From Embiotoca jacksoni (taxonomy: Eukaryota; Chordata; Actinopteri; Embiotocidae), in the NCBI GenBank assembly GCA_022577435.1, contig JAKOON010000012.1:8859412-8923411 (forward strand): a stretch of 64,000 nt of DNA, written 5' to 3'. The notes beneath the pieces were generated by a model. That model ran no database searches. It worked only from the letters and a program-made list of their open reading frames with translations, and had not been told where the DNA came from. Positions 8,873-22,400 of the stretch are shown here, piece after piece (the first letter of the stretch is position 1; every line of letters begins with the position of its first letter). The position numbers were made by a program, and so were the translations under genes.

Positions 8873-11518
8873 GTATGATCAAGATCTATTTTATAAACGT
8901 GACAAAGAAAACAGCTGTCGACTTTCCCGTCTGATCGACGCGTGTTTAAACGGCTGCCTCGAAACGCCGCTGCGAACTGTTTACGTTAGCTTTAACCTTG
9001 TCCTCCGGTTCGCAGCACCGAAAATAACTTTGTCGTTTAAAGACCTAAAGTGAATTTTTTTTTTTTTTTTTTTTTTGCTCTGTAATTAAACATTTCTCAG
9101 GAGACACGTGTCTCTTCACCGTTAATGTTGAATCGCGTCTGGCAAAGTATGTAGCTGGTGTTGGCCAGTTAGCTGCGCAGCTAACTAGCCAGATGTGATC
9201 AGTGTGGTCACGTCAAGGCCTCGCCTCGAAACTTGTAGTTTCCACTTGTGCAGTTTCAGCCATTACTATTGACTTTTAGCAATATTATTATTCAGGGTCA
9301 TCCATCGGGTTGGGGGGTGGGGGGGCATCTGTTTTTTTTTTTGCCGTGGGTGACAACTCTGTTCAGTTTTCGATCATCAGCCGGGGAGATGTTTTGACAG
9401 TCACAGGCCTAATTACGTCAGACACAATTAGACCAGCAGAGGCCCAGGTGGACAAATCCTCTTGAAGTTGAACTCACGTCAGCGTCACTCACGTGGCCTT
9501 GTTTTCAGTGTGGACTTTAAATCCAGGTGAATTGTTCAACAAGTCTCTCTGCTGTCATTAATATCTAAAGGTGTCACTGTGCCGGGATTTAACATGAATG
9601 TACCCGAATAGAACAAAAGAGGCAAACATTTAAATGCAAAGTGGGTTATTAGTCTTTTCCTTGCAAACTCAAATAAGAATATCAACCATTGTAATATGTG
9701 TAAAGACGATCATATACCAAGTGTACTGTGTGCTGCCCACTGGCGAAAGAAATATTTAGATCCTGCGTTGTAAAAATATTGTTTTACAAGTCCTGAATGA
9801 CAAATCCCACTTGAGTACAAGAGTATTAGCACCAAAATGTTGTTTAAAATATTAAATTAAGGGTATCGATTTGGTCCCTTTGACTGATATATTAGTATAT
9901 AGGACATCATTACAATAATATAATGAAACATCAGTGTGTAAGCAGTGAGTTTGAACTACTTTATATACAGTTTTATATACAGCGTCAACAGATGAATATG
10001 AAATGTCATCAGGTAATTACTGGGAGAGAAAAGAAGAAAAAACTATTTTCTGATGCACATCAGTTTTTATTTTTTTTATTTTTCTCTAATCTTAGATTTT
10101 TGGTGAGATATTGGAAACTTTGAATGTTTATTGAAATGAATTAATATGAGAGATTTAGAGAGAAAAATACTTTTTGGTGGAGCTGTTTACAACTCATATA
10201 TGTGAAATGTGACCCAGACTACACACTGATTATTTTTTTTTAAGACGTCAGTGGCCAGTTCCTTAGTGGTTGTTATATTACAAAGAGAAAACTGAGTTTT
10301 TCCAAAATTGTCCTGCTTGTCGAGCCCTGCAGACAATGTCGACGTGTACCAGGATGCAGGAGCTTCTGATGCCTTCCCCCCAAATCCTTTGGTTCCTTTT
10401 TGTCAAATTTCCTCTCTTGTAGCACACACTCAACAAAAAAAACTATAAGCAGCCAGGTGATATTGTTTGAATTGACCAAAGACAGGAAAGAAGTCTGTTA
10501 TTTATTAACTTTAGCAGCTGGTGTAAAACAAACAATACTGTGTTGAGAAAAAAAAAAACGCTTGTTGGATGTTGTCATGTGTCACCACCCAAACCTACTT
10601 TGTTGGCCAAATCAATCATCGGTATCCAAAGGTCCCCAGCACACCTTTGTCCAAGTGAGGAGAAAACTTTCAGGCATAGAATCATTCTCTGCACTCTTAC
10701 TTTGGGTTCATGACATTTTTACCGCCGGTAACATAGCTAGTTGTGGTACAATCAAAAATTGAAAGGTCCGTTTTGTTTTTAAGCAGCTTCTAAAATGACA
10801 CCTGCTGATCCGGATAGCTTAGCCAGTATTTTTTCCTTGCTAGGAATTTGTTACTTCAGCTGACAACACTTACCCTCAACCACTGTCAAATAAATGTAAT
10901 GAAATAGAAAGTACAATGTGTCCCTCTTAAATGTAATAGATTGGAAGTACAAAGTGCCAAATGGACCAATTCAGAGCCCACTGAAAGGTATAACTAGCTT
11001 GAGATAGGTACCAAGGGTGTTACAGATGAATTAAAGTTGTATGGATAAAGTCACAGTACCATTTTCAGTAGCATGTTTTGTCCGTCATGACTTGATCAGT
11101 AAATTTGGGTTTCTCCAGCTCTGCCTGGGTTTCCCCCTGTCAGAGTATCATTTTGTTGTTTATTTGAGAGCAAATTCTTGATGACAAACTTAGATTTTTT
11201 TTCAACTTCATATGTTGACAATGACTACCCAACACTTTTTTTTTTTTCTTTTATTCAAGTTTGACAAGAGGAAAGCATATCACGTAAACACACATCATAT
11301 GACTTGCCTGTCCTCTTGATGACCTCACTGGGTGGCTTACTGAGAAGCTAAAGTACAATGGGATGGCAAATTAATTAACAAGCACAAGATTCTTTGTCTG
11401 GATTATAAAACTATAATGCTTTATCCTTAAATAATGATTGCATCACATTTGCTGTCTGACTTGTGTCTTTCTTTGAATGTTAAAATGGATGTTTTATTGC
11501 TTGTCTCCTCCTGTGTAG
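8873..11518 (+). other. tax1bp1: tax1bp1 intron 1
   Basis: Contains a poly(T) run at 9055-9076 and a second copy of the hAT-like repeat (9737-9860). The rest is AT-rich with no recognisable gene. Confidence 0.6.
9737..9860. mobile_element. hAT-like non-autonomous repeat, copy 2 (fragment)
   Basis: Begins CCACTGGCGAAAGAAATATT and passes through 'TTAGATCCTGCGTTGTAAAA', 'ACAAGTCCTGAATG', 'GAGTACAAGAGTATTAGCA' and 'CAAAATGTTGTTTAAA'. These words occur in the same order in the family represented by copy 1. The right half is lost. Confidence 0.6.
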
Positions 11519-11535
11519 CCGCTCTTGAGTGATAT

Positions 11536-11712
11536 ATGGCACTGTTCCTGGACGGGACGTTATTAGGCAACAACATGGACACATCCAACTTTGCCCACGT
11601 CATCTTCCAGAATGTGGGGAAGAGCTACCTGCCCCACGCTGCACTGGAGTGTCACTATACCCTGACGCAGTTCATCAAACCACATCCAAAGGACTGGGTG
11701 GGCATATTCAAG
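11536..11712 (+). CDS. tax1bp1: tax1bp1 exon 2 (first coding exon)
   Basis: Residues 1-59, the start of the SKICH domain. The acceptor TGTGTAG leaves 17 nt of 5' UTR before the ATG. The donor is AAG|GTGATT. The first ATG has a T at -3, while the in-frame ATG at 11575 (MDTSNFAHVIF) has A at -3 and G at +4. Confidence 0.93.
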
Positions 11713-14700
11713 GTGATTAATCCACTTCACTGTTTTATTGAAGCCTTTGAATACATATTATAAGTTCATAGTTGCAGAAGCAGTTCAGTGTGTATTCTTG
11801 TGACTTAAACATATAATCTTGAATGTACCGTCTGATAACTATTTGTATGGAGCCGTGACATCTTGCCGATCTTACCTCAACATAAAATCTGTATATCTGT
11901 GCCAGTGAACATTTTACAGCTTTGCTTCATAATTTAATCTTGAAGAAATGACATGATTGAGATTTGACTAAAAAGATGGTATCAGTATTTATTAAGTCGT
12001 GAGAAAATCAAAGCGCTTTTGAGTGTAGTCTTAATCATGTTTATTTGAAAAATGAGCTTGGCAGAGGGAGTGGAGCATTTTAACTCCCACTACAAGCTTG
12101 AGTGTCCCACATGGATCTTGTTATAGGAGCACATTAAATCCATTACAGTGGCAGTAATTTATTTTAGCTGCATCTGTAGAGAATCGTAGATTGCGCCAGG
12201 CTTTTCCAGAAAATCATGTTTTTTATCGACCAGAGATAAGATCGAAGCTGAGATTAAAGGTCCCATATTTTACACTTTTACAGTGTTTTAATTGCACTTT
12301 GGATATCCCTAAGATATTTGTTTTAGCATAGTGTAACATTTCCTGTGTTAAGTATCTCTCTGGAGCTCTACTAAGAACAGACTGTTTTGTGTCTGTGTCG
12401 TTAAGGCACATTGATATTAATGCGTCTTTTGATTGGCTGACTGTTTTTGGAGTGACGCACACCCAGGCGGGTCTTGTAGCTTGCTAGCCCCACAAAGGTA
12501 CGAATTCTCTGTGTTTACTTCCAGACATAAGGTGGGACAGTGGGCCATGCCGAGAGCAGACATCTGAATTTTTACAATATGGGACCTTTAAATCACAACA
12601 AAATGAACAAAAACCCCTCCATTTTACGGCTCTCTCTGTTTCTGTTGTGTTATTCTTGATTGTGCTTCTGGTGTCAAGTGTTTATTGATGGAACCGAAGA
12701 ATGGATAAATATTAGATAAAGCCTAGCTTTTTTGTTTTCAAAGTAAAGTTGCAAAGTTACGGCGATGAAAATGAAATGATAAAATTGTACTGTAAAAGTC
12801 ACAGGAGTAGAGAAGTATAAAGTCAGCAAACCGACTGAGTAATGCTGGTTACACAGCAACCAACTGTAGCCACCCATAGCTCCTTGTCGTACCCGACCAA
12901 GTACAGCTGTAGTGGCAAAACCCCCGAATGTGTTGAATTACATAAGGGTGGATTTTATTGTGTGTAAATGAATGTAACTTTTCATCTAGTAGATGAATAT
13001 TGGGTTATTTCCTCTTTCAAAAGTTATATGGACTCGTTTTAATATAACAGAGTACAATACTCCACTAACCACAGTCTTTGACATGACTGTATAGTTTACT
13101 GCTGGGACGTCGTATTGGATTACACCAAATTGTACAACTGTGCTTAATAAACTGGTAGATCTAGTAATAAACATCTTAAGCACAGGCTTTTATTTTGCTC
13201 ACTTTAAGGCTGTAATCAGTGTGTCAGTAACTTTTACTGATTTGACTTGTTATAAGGAATAAGATGAGTGTAAATTGCTTTCGGTCTGAGGGACACAGTT
13301 TATTACACAGTGAACTTCACCCCGGTTCTTGCTCATGAAGTCGAAGACACAAATATACTTGTGTCATGCGTTTATTTTTATAGCATAGTGTAATCCAATA
13401 AGGATAGCCAAAAGAAATTGTTTCAGTTTTGCTGAATAGAACAGATTTAAATGATTAAAGTCTTGGTCACAGTGACGAAAACACTATATTTATTCTGTTT
13501 TGAAAAATCAATGTCACACAATGCATTTACTTATTGTGTTTTATTTGTTATTTTGTGTGGGTTTGTATCTGGCTATATACAGAAGTTTTTCCCCTGCCCT
13601 CACTGAGAAATTAGGTCATGTTAAGTTATTAGGGGTGGATCAGGTATTATCTGGAGGCTGTTAAAATCCTGGCGTCAGCACTCCATTGTAGCTGGATGCC
13701 ACATCACTTTGTGATTAGCTTGAGATACGCACCAAACTGCAGTATTGATCTTAAAATCACTAACTTCTTGAGCTTCCAACCAAACTGCAACTGGTAAAGG
13801 CTGAGTGGAGGCTTTTAAATCATGAACATCTTCCTGGCAGTGTTAACAGATGGGGCGTTTGGTGCCGAGGTCTTTCATTTGCATAGATAAAAATACCAGG
13901 ATATGCTATACGTCAGTGTCAGCTCCATGAACCAGATTTAGTTACATTTGGCAAAAGGTGAATCAGAGCAGATTCCTCCTGAAGTGGTTTGGAGTGCTGC
14001 CATTTTCTCCAGGGTTTTTGTTTTTTTTAAATCTATTTTTGACCTGATTACATGATCCAGATATGATATTAGTTAAGTGATGTACTGTTGGTCAGGCTAA
14101 AAATGTCTTACGGTTGAGTTGACAGCACAACTGTCTGTAAACTGGATTAGGATTCAACTCAAAATCAAATATTTTCAGATTTTTTTTATTTATGTTCAAA
14201 TATGTGAACATAAAATAATTTACACATGTTTAAATTGACTACTAAAATTGAATTGGTAAATCAAACAAAACCTAAGTGTGCTGTTGATGATAAATAAATG
14301 AGAGACAGGTTCTTGTTAGCACACAGACAAAAGCAGCCTTCTACCCGTTGCTATTGGAACATTTACCGTACAGCTAGATGTGAGCTGTGCTCGGCTTCAT
14401 GGAGGAATGTTGTTGGGACAGGTTGTTGGCCACGGAGTAAGTAAAGCCATGCTTTATAATCAACCTGTCTCTGAGCAAACCTCTCTGTAATGATTCATGA
14501 ACAACTCACTTATGAGTTTGTACAGTGTGACTGGCACATAGACAATACATCACCTCCTGCAGTCATGTGACCACCAACGTCTCTGTCAGCTTCCATGCTA
14601 AAGTGTGACTTTGTTGAATGTTGGTGAAAAGTCATGTTAAAACTAAAATACCTGGTGCGTTGTTAGGCTCTGTGCTCGTATGTTTTTTAACTTCTTCTAG

Positions 14701-17700
14701 GTTTTGGAAATTTTACTTTTGCAGTTTTACTTTTGCACGAGTGCCTTAGTCACCAATCTACTGTTTATTTTTTTATGTTAGCCCCACACTGTCTCTGCCT
14801 CCTGTCTTTTTATTTATACACATTGCAGACCAGTCTGTTTTAAGTTCCTCGAGGAGTTTTCAGCCACCACCACCACCTCTGCAGCTCTAATGAGTGGACT
14901 GGTGAGGGCTAGCCTTCAGTAAAGACACTCACTAACTAGGTGCATGTTTTAATTGCTTCCTGTTCTTTACTGCTGGAGGCTGGAACAGCGCTGGTAACAA
15001 TTGGGGGTTTTGGAGCACCCGGGCCTTCTATCTCTGGCTCTGATGAACACTCACAGTATTGTAGCTGTAGGCTGTTTGCACACAGGTGAGAAAATACAGT
15101 GGCCAGACATTTCAAAAAAAAAAAAAAAAAAGTCTGCCCACACCAGAAGCAGTATCTCTGGCAGCTGTCTGTTCAGTGTGCATTAAATGTTATGTGCTTG
15201 GATGAATATTTAAAAAACTGCGCAGAAAAAAAGCTTAAGACACATCACATGACTAAAACTATGTTTTGTGGCAGAGGCTGTTTTTATTGGGCTTGTTGTG
15301 GATACATGTGTGTGTGTCCCTGTGTGTGTATGTGCACACTGCAAACCAGCCAGCTCAATGTGACACTGATGTTCTTTGACAGTTTTATGGCACCAGTCTG
15401 AAGTTATGGATGTATTTTCTGCACTTCCCCCTCATCAGCCATCAGTTAACAACACATAACAGACGTATAATTACATTTTGGTTTTCATTTTCAAGTTGCC
15501 TATGTATAAAATTTTCACCTATTTTCCTCTTCCTGCTAGAAGTGAGTTGTAGCTACATTTCCACAGTTAGGCTTGTTCATGACAAGGGCCAGGCCACATG
15601 CACATGGTGACCAGGAGTGGTTTCCAGATGATAAGTTTCCTTCTTAGCAAAACAAATTTTCACAGTAAGCATGTTGTTACACTGTCATCCTAACATAGAT
15701 TAAAACAAAAACCATGATTACTGTAATAAACCAGTTTTAGATATTTTGGAAGTGACACTGTGGATTCGGAAAAGTCTCCCTGTTAGTTCTCCATTGTTAT
15801 TATCCTGCACTGATGTGGTGGGAGCGTCTGGTTGAATGGATTCCCCACAATGTCTCACAGGTTGGTTGGAGCACAGCGAGGGACTATTACACATTCTTGT
15901 GGTCGCCTCTCCCTGAGAATTATGTGGAAGGCACCGCAGTCAACAGAACGGTGGTCTTTCAGGGTAAGATCATACCAAAGTTTTCTATCACTTTGACACC
16001 TTTTTAATAACCACATATCACAGCGCTGTTTGGAGGATTGTATAGAGTGAAATGAGAAACTCTCCCCACACACGTCTGTTCTGGTGTTAATGACATTTGA
16101 GTTTATGTGTTTTTTTTTTTATATCTTTTATGTCACTCTTCATCAAGTAATGGAAACTGACACCAGGGGAAGAAAGACATGTCTGATTTGCTTTTTAGAT
16201 TCAAGCCAACAACTCCCCACATGCGTCGCAATGTGTGCTCTAGATCACGAAACTCCCACGGCACCAGCAGTTTCGGCACTTTTTTATGTGACTTTGTTGA
16301 AACTTAAGGATAAGTATGCACGTGTGAAGGACTAATGTCACGTCATCTCATTGTTCCCCAGGATATTATGTGCCCAATGACGACGGGGAGTTCTACCAGT
16401 TTTGCTATGTGACCCACAAAGGAGAGATCCGGGGGGCCAGCACACCGTTCCTGTTTCGTGCCAACAGCCCCTCAGATGACGAGCTGCTGACTGTGGAGGA
16501 TGAATGCAACTCTGACATCCTGGTGGTCACCACCAAGGCTGGTTTCCTTGAGGTACAGTGAGCCTCAAGCAGTAGTACTCAATGCGTAAATGTTGATCGG
16601 GCTTGTTTGCTGTCACAACCAACAATGCTAATTAAATCTCAATTCTTTCTCACTGCAACAGTGTAGGATAGTGAAAAATATAATTTCACCAGAGTGGTGT
16701 CACTTCCAAATACAATAAACTATTAAATCCCGGTTTAGAGAAACTTGTACATTTACCTCTATCACGCTGGACTAATGTCTAAGACATCAATCAGACAGTT
16801 TCAGTCGCTGCCAGAGTTGTAATAAGAACCCAAAAAGCTCAACACATAACTCTACGTATTGGATCCCTTCATTGGAAAGAATCAACTTCAAAATACCATT
16901 ACTTGTCCATAAATCATTAAATGGCTTACGTCCAAAGCACTTATCTGATCTACTGATCCAGTACGAACCCTGCAGACCCCTCAAGTCGTCTGGCTCGAGA
17001 CGGGTAGCTGTTCTCGGGACTAAAACAAAAACTGGTGAAGTTGCTTTTAGCCACTGTGCTGCTGGAACAAGATGGCAGAAGATCTGAGACTGGAATCTGA
17101 GCATTTTCACATCTAGACTTAAGATTCATTTCTTTTGAGTTGCTTTCAACAAAATGTCTTTATTATTGGCTGATGTTTCCATGTTTAAGAAAAAAAAAAA
17201 AGTTTTTTTTTTTTAAGCTTTTTAGTTGTTCTTTGTAGACTTTTGTACTCCTTTTGGTTTTCCTGTTTTACTCCTCATGTTTGTACTTGCTCTGCTTCAT
17301 TGAATTTCTTTGGCGCACGTTGGGTTGCCTTGTGTATGATAAGGCACTATATAAATACCTTACCTTAAATGTCAAACATTTAAACATCTTGAACAATCTA
17401 TTTATTTGTTTGTTTACATTTTTTTTTTTGTGCAGCAAAAAGTGGAAGAAGCCCAGAGAGAGAAAGAGGAGCTGCTTAAAAACATGGCCCTCCTGCAGCA
17501 GGAGAAGGAGCAGTTGGATGCAGAGAAGGAGACCCTGCAGGAGGAGTTTGCACAGCAGAAGGAGACCTGTGCTCAGCTGAGGAGAGAGAACCAAGTAAGG
17601 CAAGAACCAGGAGTATGAACGGGTGAAGTCCTATTTGTTTCTTTTCTGGCTGGTGAATGAAACATAGACGCCTTCTTCAATTTCTGTTATATATTGTCGT

Positions 17701-19429
17701 TGTAACTTAAATCAGCGGCACATGCTGAAAAAAAATGACTTCATTAATTCATTTGATGAATGTCTTTTTCTTGTACTTATTCAAATGACCTTTTTACATT
17801 TGGCCAAACAGTCTCTTAGCACCCCCTAGTGAAGCAGTGCAAACATGCAGAGCCTTCCAAACTCATGATACACTGAAGGAATATGTCAGATATGAATGTC
17901 TGTATTATCAAAGTTGTAATTCCGCTTTTTTATAGCATAGCATTAAGTCTTAAAAGAATTGTCAGTGATAATTCATTTAGCCGTCCTCCGCCATAAATCG
18001 GCTGCTTTTTAAAACAGCTTTCAGATGAAAACATGATTACAGATTTTGTGGCTGTTAATTTTATGACTATACTTTTATATGATTTTTTATGTGGTGTGAA
18101 TATAAAGATTCCAAAATTCTGCCTATAAACAAACTGTAAAAAAAATAAATATATTTTTTCCTTTTTGAAGTTTGAAACTCTGCGTCGAGCTTTAATGTTC
18201 ATTTTGCATTTCGCAAGACAATAAAATCGTTACGATGAAAGGTTATATTTTGTCATGTCAGATTTGAACCTATCTTGATTCCTGTATGTCAGGGCACAAA
18301 TTGAAGTATATTATTTATTTAATGAATAAGAATAATTATACATTAGATTATGCACATTGCCGAGCCTCTACCATCTTCTGCTTCCCAGGATGTGCAGCAT
18401 TGTTCCCAGGCGGTGCTGGAGGAGAAGGAGGAGGTGAAGAGGAGACTGGAGGAAGCCACAGCCAGAATCATCCAGCTGGAGGAGGATCTGATTGGAGTCA
18501 CACAGAAGGGCCTTCAAAAGGAAACCGAGCTGGACAGGTGAGTTCTCAATTCACAGGTAATGGGGCGGGGGATTGCTTGTATTGGTGATATGAACAGAAA
18601 ATTATTTTGTGCAAAGAGACACTGTGATGGGTAATTCGATCTGTGACGGCCTTTTCTTTAGTCTCAAGGATAGAGTGAAGAAACTCACAGCAGAGAAGGA
18701 GGCTCTTGAATCTCATCTCAAGAATGAGAAAGATGAGAAGGAACTTTACAAGGTAATGGATCCTTTTTTTTTGTGTAAATTGCTAATATGTATTTCCTTA
18801 AAAGGTATATTATAATCCTTAAAAAATATTGTGTTATCATATAAAGGTTAATCCAAAATAAGGTTGTCAGGGTTCAGGTAAGTAACAGTTTAGTACTTTC
18901 ATGTCGCTTTTGAAAAAGGAATTGCCTTAACTGTGGCTGTTTAATTAGTGATGGCTTTACAATCTATCCAATTTACCAAATTCTTGTTATTTTAGATTCA
19001 CCAACTTTAGAGGTTTCTTTCCTGTTTTTTCCACTTTACTACTGGGATTATTTTGTATACCCTGGCCCAACATTTTAGTCTAAACAGGGCATGCCTCACT
19101 CTGTCTTCTGGTCCGTCTGGTGTTTCTGTGTCTTTGTTGTGGTGGGAACTGCACAGGAACTGGGAGTGCCGCGTACTATAGTGCCGCCACAGAAACAGAG
19201 CCAAAAACCCGTACCTAATTTAACTTGCACCATCACACTGGGACTCTTGCAAAAGGACAACTTTATGGCCCTATCTCAATCTCTGTTTTGTAACTGAAGT
19301 CATGCAACATTTATTTTAATAGTCCTTTTTTTAATATGCTCTTTGGTACATGATAGTGATTGGTGTTGGTATAAATGAGGAAAAAGCCAACAACTTCATG
19401 TTTTATAACTTTGCATGTGTTTTATAACT

Positions 19430-19472
<43 letters not shown>

Positions 19473-22400
19473 TGTGTGTGGGGGGGCATGTGTTTTCATC
19501 TCTGTGTGTGTGCCCTAGATTCATCTGAAAAACCGGGAGCTGGAGAACACTAAACTGAGTGCAGAGCTGCAGATGCTGAAGTCTGTGGATGTGAACAAGG
19601 AAAACACCATTGCCCAGTTTAAAGAGGAGGTGGGACGCCTGCAGACATGCGTCACTGAGAAGGAAAAGCAGTACAGAGAGATCCTGGCCAAAGGTTCCCC
19701 CCTGGTATAAACAATTTTGTTTTCAGGCTTAAAAATTCACCAAATAGATTATACATTATTTAACTTGATTAATATATTACATTATAATTTAAAGATTTAA
19801 GGGAAAAAAAAAAAAAAGGAATATCAATAATGGCACTTAGTAAAACATCTTTAGTCACTTTACAGAAATGAAAACATTTGCTTTGAGATGTGTATGTTTC
19901 TGGCAGGGTGAAATGAAAGCCCTGAAGGAGCAGCTGCGGCAGAAGGAGGAGCAGCTCCAGGCCAACCAGCAGCAGTCCTCCTTGCTGGCTGCTGAGTTGA
20001 GGGATGCCTCTAGCACACGTGACCGCACCATGTCCGAACTGTACCACATGAAGCTCGAGGCTGATGCCCTCCGGCAGGCCAAGGCCGAGGCTCAGGCCCA
20101 GTGCGGGCGCCTGGAGCGAATGGTGGAGCAGATGAAGGCCGAGGCCACGCAGGAAGCAGTAAGCATGAAAATCACAGAGCATGACAGGCTATGTTGTTTG
20201 AGTGAGCTTTGTATGAAATACTACTTCTATTATTAGACGTGTCAGATATCCTGATGAGCAAGTGTAAGTATTGTGTGACCCAGAATCGTAAGGAGCACGG
20301 AGACAAAAAGCACTGAATTTCAAATTGTTGTACAAATATTTCATAATATTTGGTAACATGTTAAATCACATGTTAAATAATTAGCATCATAAATATAAGT
20401 AACATCTAAAATGATAATTTCATGATAACAGAAGTACGAGGCCAATGTCTATTCATCTACATATATGCTATGTTTGGTTAAATCCAGTGAGAAATAATAC
20501 AAGAAATAATGGAAACGGAAACAAAACATTTCTCTCACAGCAGTTTAACTGCTTCTACCTTTTTAAAGGAGGCCATCATTTTTTTCCATAGTTGCTTTTT
20601 ACTGTTTGCCTGTCATGCACTAAAAAAAAAAAAAATCAGTTGATCGCACGCCTTTGACATTACAACAGTGTTAGTCATTGTAGATGAGGATTTACAGTCT
20701 AAAGAGACTTTTTTGTAAGGATTTCCCTTTTATCTCCACAGTGTCATAGTGGCCTTTGCAGTTGGCCCATTGACGTCGCTGGTGTCTGATCTGTTCTGCT
20801 GTAATGTTTTATTATAACAGGCAAAAGCAGAGGAGGAAGCTGCTGCAGAGCCAGCTGTTGTAGCAGAGCTACAGAGAGAGGTGGAGGACCTAAAGCTGCG
20901 GCTGCACATGGCTGCAGAACACTACAAGGAGAAATACAAGGAATGTCAGCGACTGCAAAAACATTTGCTTAAAGTCTCAGAACAGCAAGGGGTAGGTCCC
21001 CCCCCCAGATACCTGCCGACATACTGTGTCCATGCCCCAACAAGTGAAGGAACAGAACTTGTATTGGATTTCGTTAACCCTGTGCCTGCCTGTCACATTA
21101 AACGCCCTCAGATTCAAGCCGATGAGATCAGACACATTTATTTTCATTAGCAATCAGTGTGCTTTAATAAGATATTTGTACAGGACTACATGCCTGTTGT
21201 TTGTGTTTTTATCTTTTTGTATATTTCTTTATGCTGTCTCCAGGTCCTCCTGTGTATCCAGCTCATACCTGTGTTAATTCACAATGTCTTTCTCTGCTAG
21301 GTTTTGTTCTCTTCTCAGTTGTTTGTGTCTCGTTGTATTTAAGTGTATTTTCACCACTTGTTTTTTTTTTTTTTTGTATCTGTAGGAGCTGAAGAGAAGC
21401 TCAGGACAAGAGGCTGCTGCAGTCCCTGCATCAGTGAGTCCGGACACATCTGTGCCAGGTACCCATGTCTAATTTTGGCAAGTTTTAAACTATGGAATGA
21501 ATAATTGCTTGTTTAGAAAATGTAATTAATGATCAACATTGCTGAAGTTACCCACCAGAATGGTTTCTTAGGTTAATTGCATGCATTTCCTTTTATTTTG
21601 CCTTTAAAATCAGTCGATCAACAGTTTTATTTTTCACTCTTAAGCTTATTGGTGGGTTGCCAATTTTTTTTTTTTTTTAATTTTTGTTAAGTAATGAATG
21701 AATAATTGGGTCATACTTGTGGTTGCTTTGCCTGAGCACACTGCCTGACTGGCCTTCTTTGTCTTTGCAGGAAGTCCAGGTTCTGCTGAGCCCATGTTGG
21801 AAGCCATCATCCAGGAGAAGCTCAAAGGCATCAGCAGAGAAGCATCTGACATGAATGACAAATACAGAAAATGCAAGCAGATGCTGATGGTAAGACATAT
21901 ATTCGTTGTGTTCTGTTGATGGTCATGTTTCTCCAGATTTGATGTTCAAACATGTGAAGGACTTATGCAGTTCGCAGGTATGATGTGTGATGAAAACAGG
22001 CAGGTCTATGTTTGTCACTCTTTAGGAGGAGAAGGAGCGTAGCTGCATGTTTGCTGATGAGCTGGCCAAGATGGAGGTGAAATTCAAGGAGCAACTAAAG
22101 ACCAATGAGAACCTGAAGCTGCAGCTGGCAGCAGAAGAAGACCGTTATAAGGTCGGTGTAGCCAGAGTACAGAGACTGAGCCCAGCTCGGGCTGTCAGCT
22201 GCCAGCGATGCTCTGCTGTGTTCAAAGCAGGCCTGTTTTGGAACTCTCCTGTGCTTTTACCGCTGTGTATGGCTGGTCTAGCTCAAGGATGGAGCCTTTG
22301 ATGCTATCTCTCCCCTTGAACACAGTCGCTCTGACAGTGTTGTTTATGACCGGGCCTATCTGTGAGACGACATTTTACTGCTGTTTATGTCGGGTTCTGG

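Noticed and set aside
19008..19300. Minus and plus frames in tax1bp1 intron 7
   Set aside because: No known protein or transposon domain; the frames overlap each other and have no splice support.
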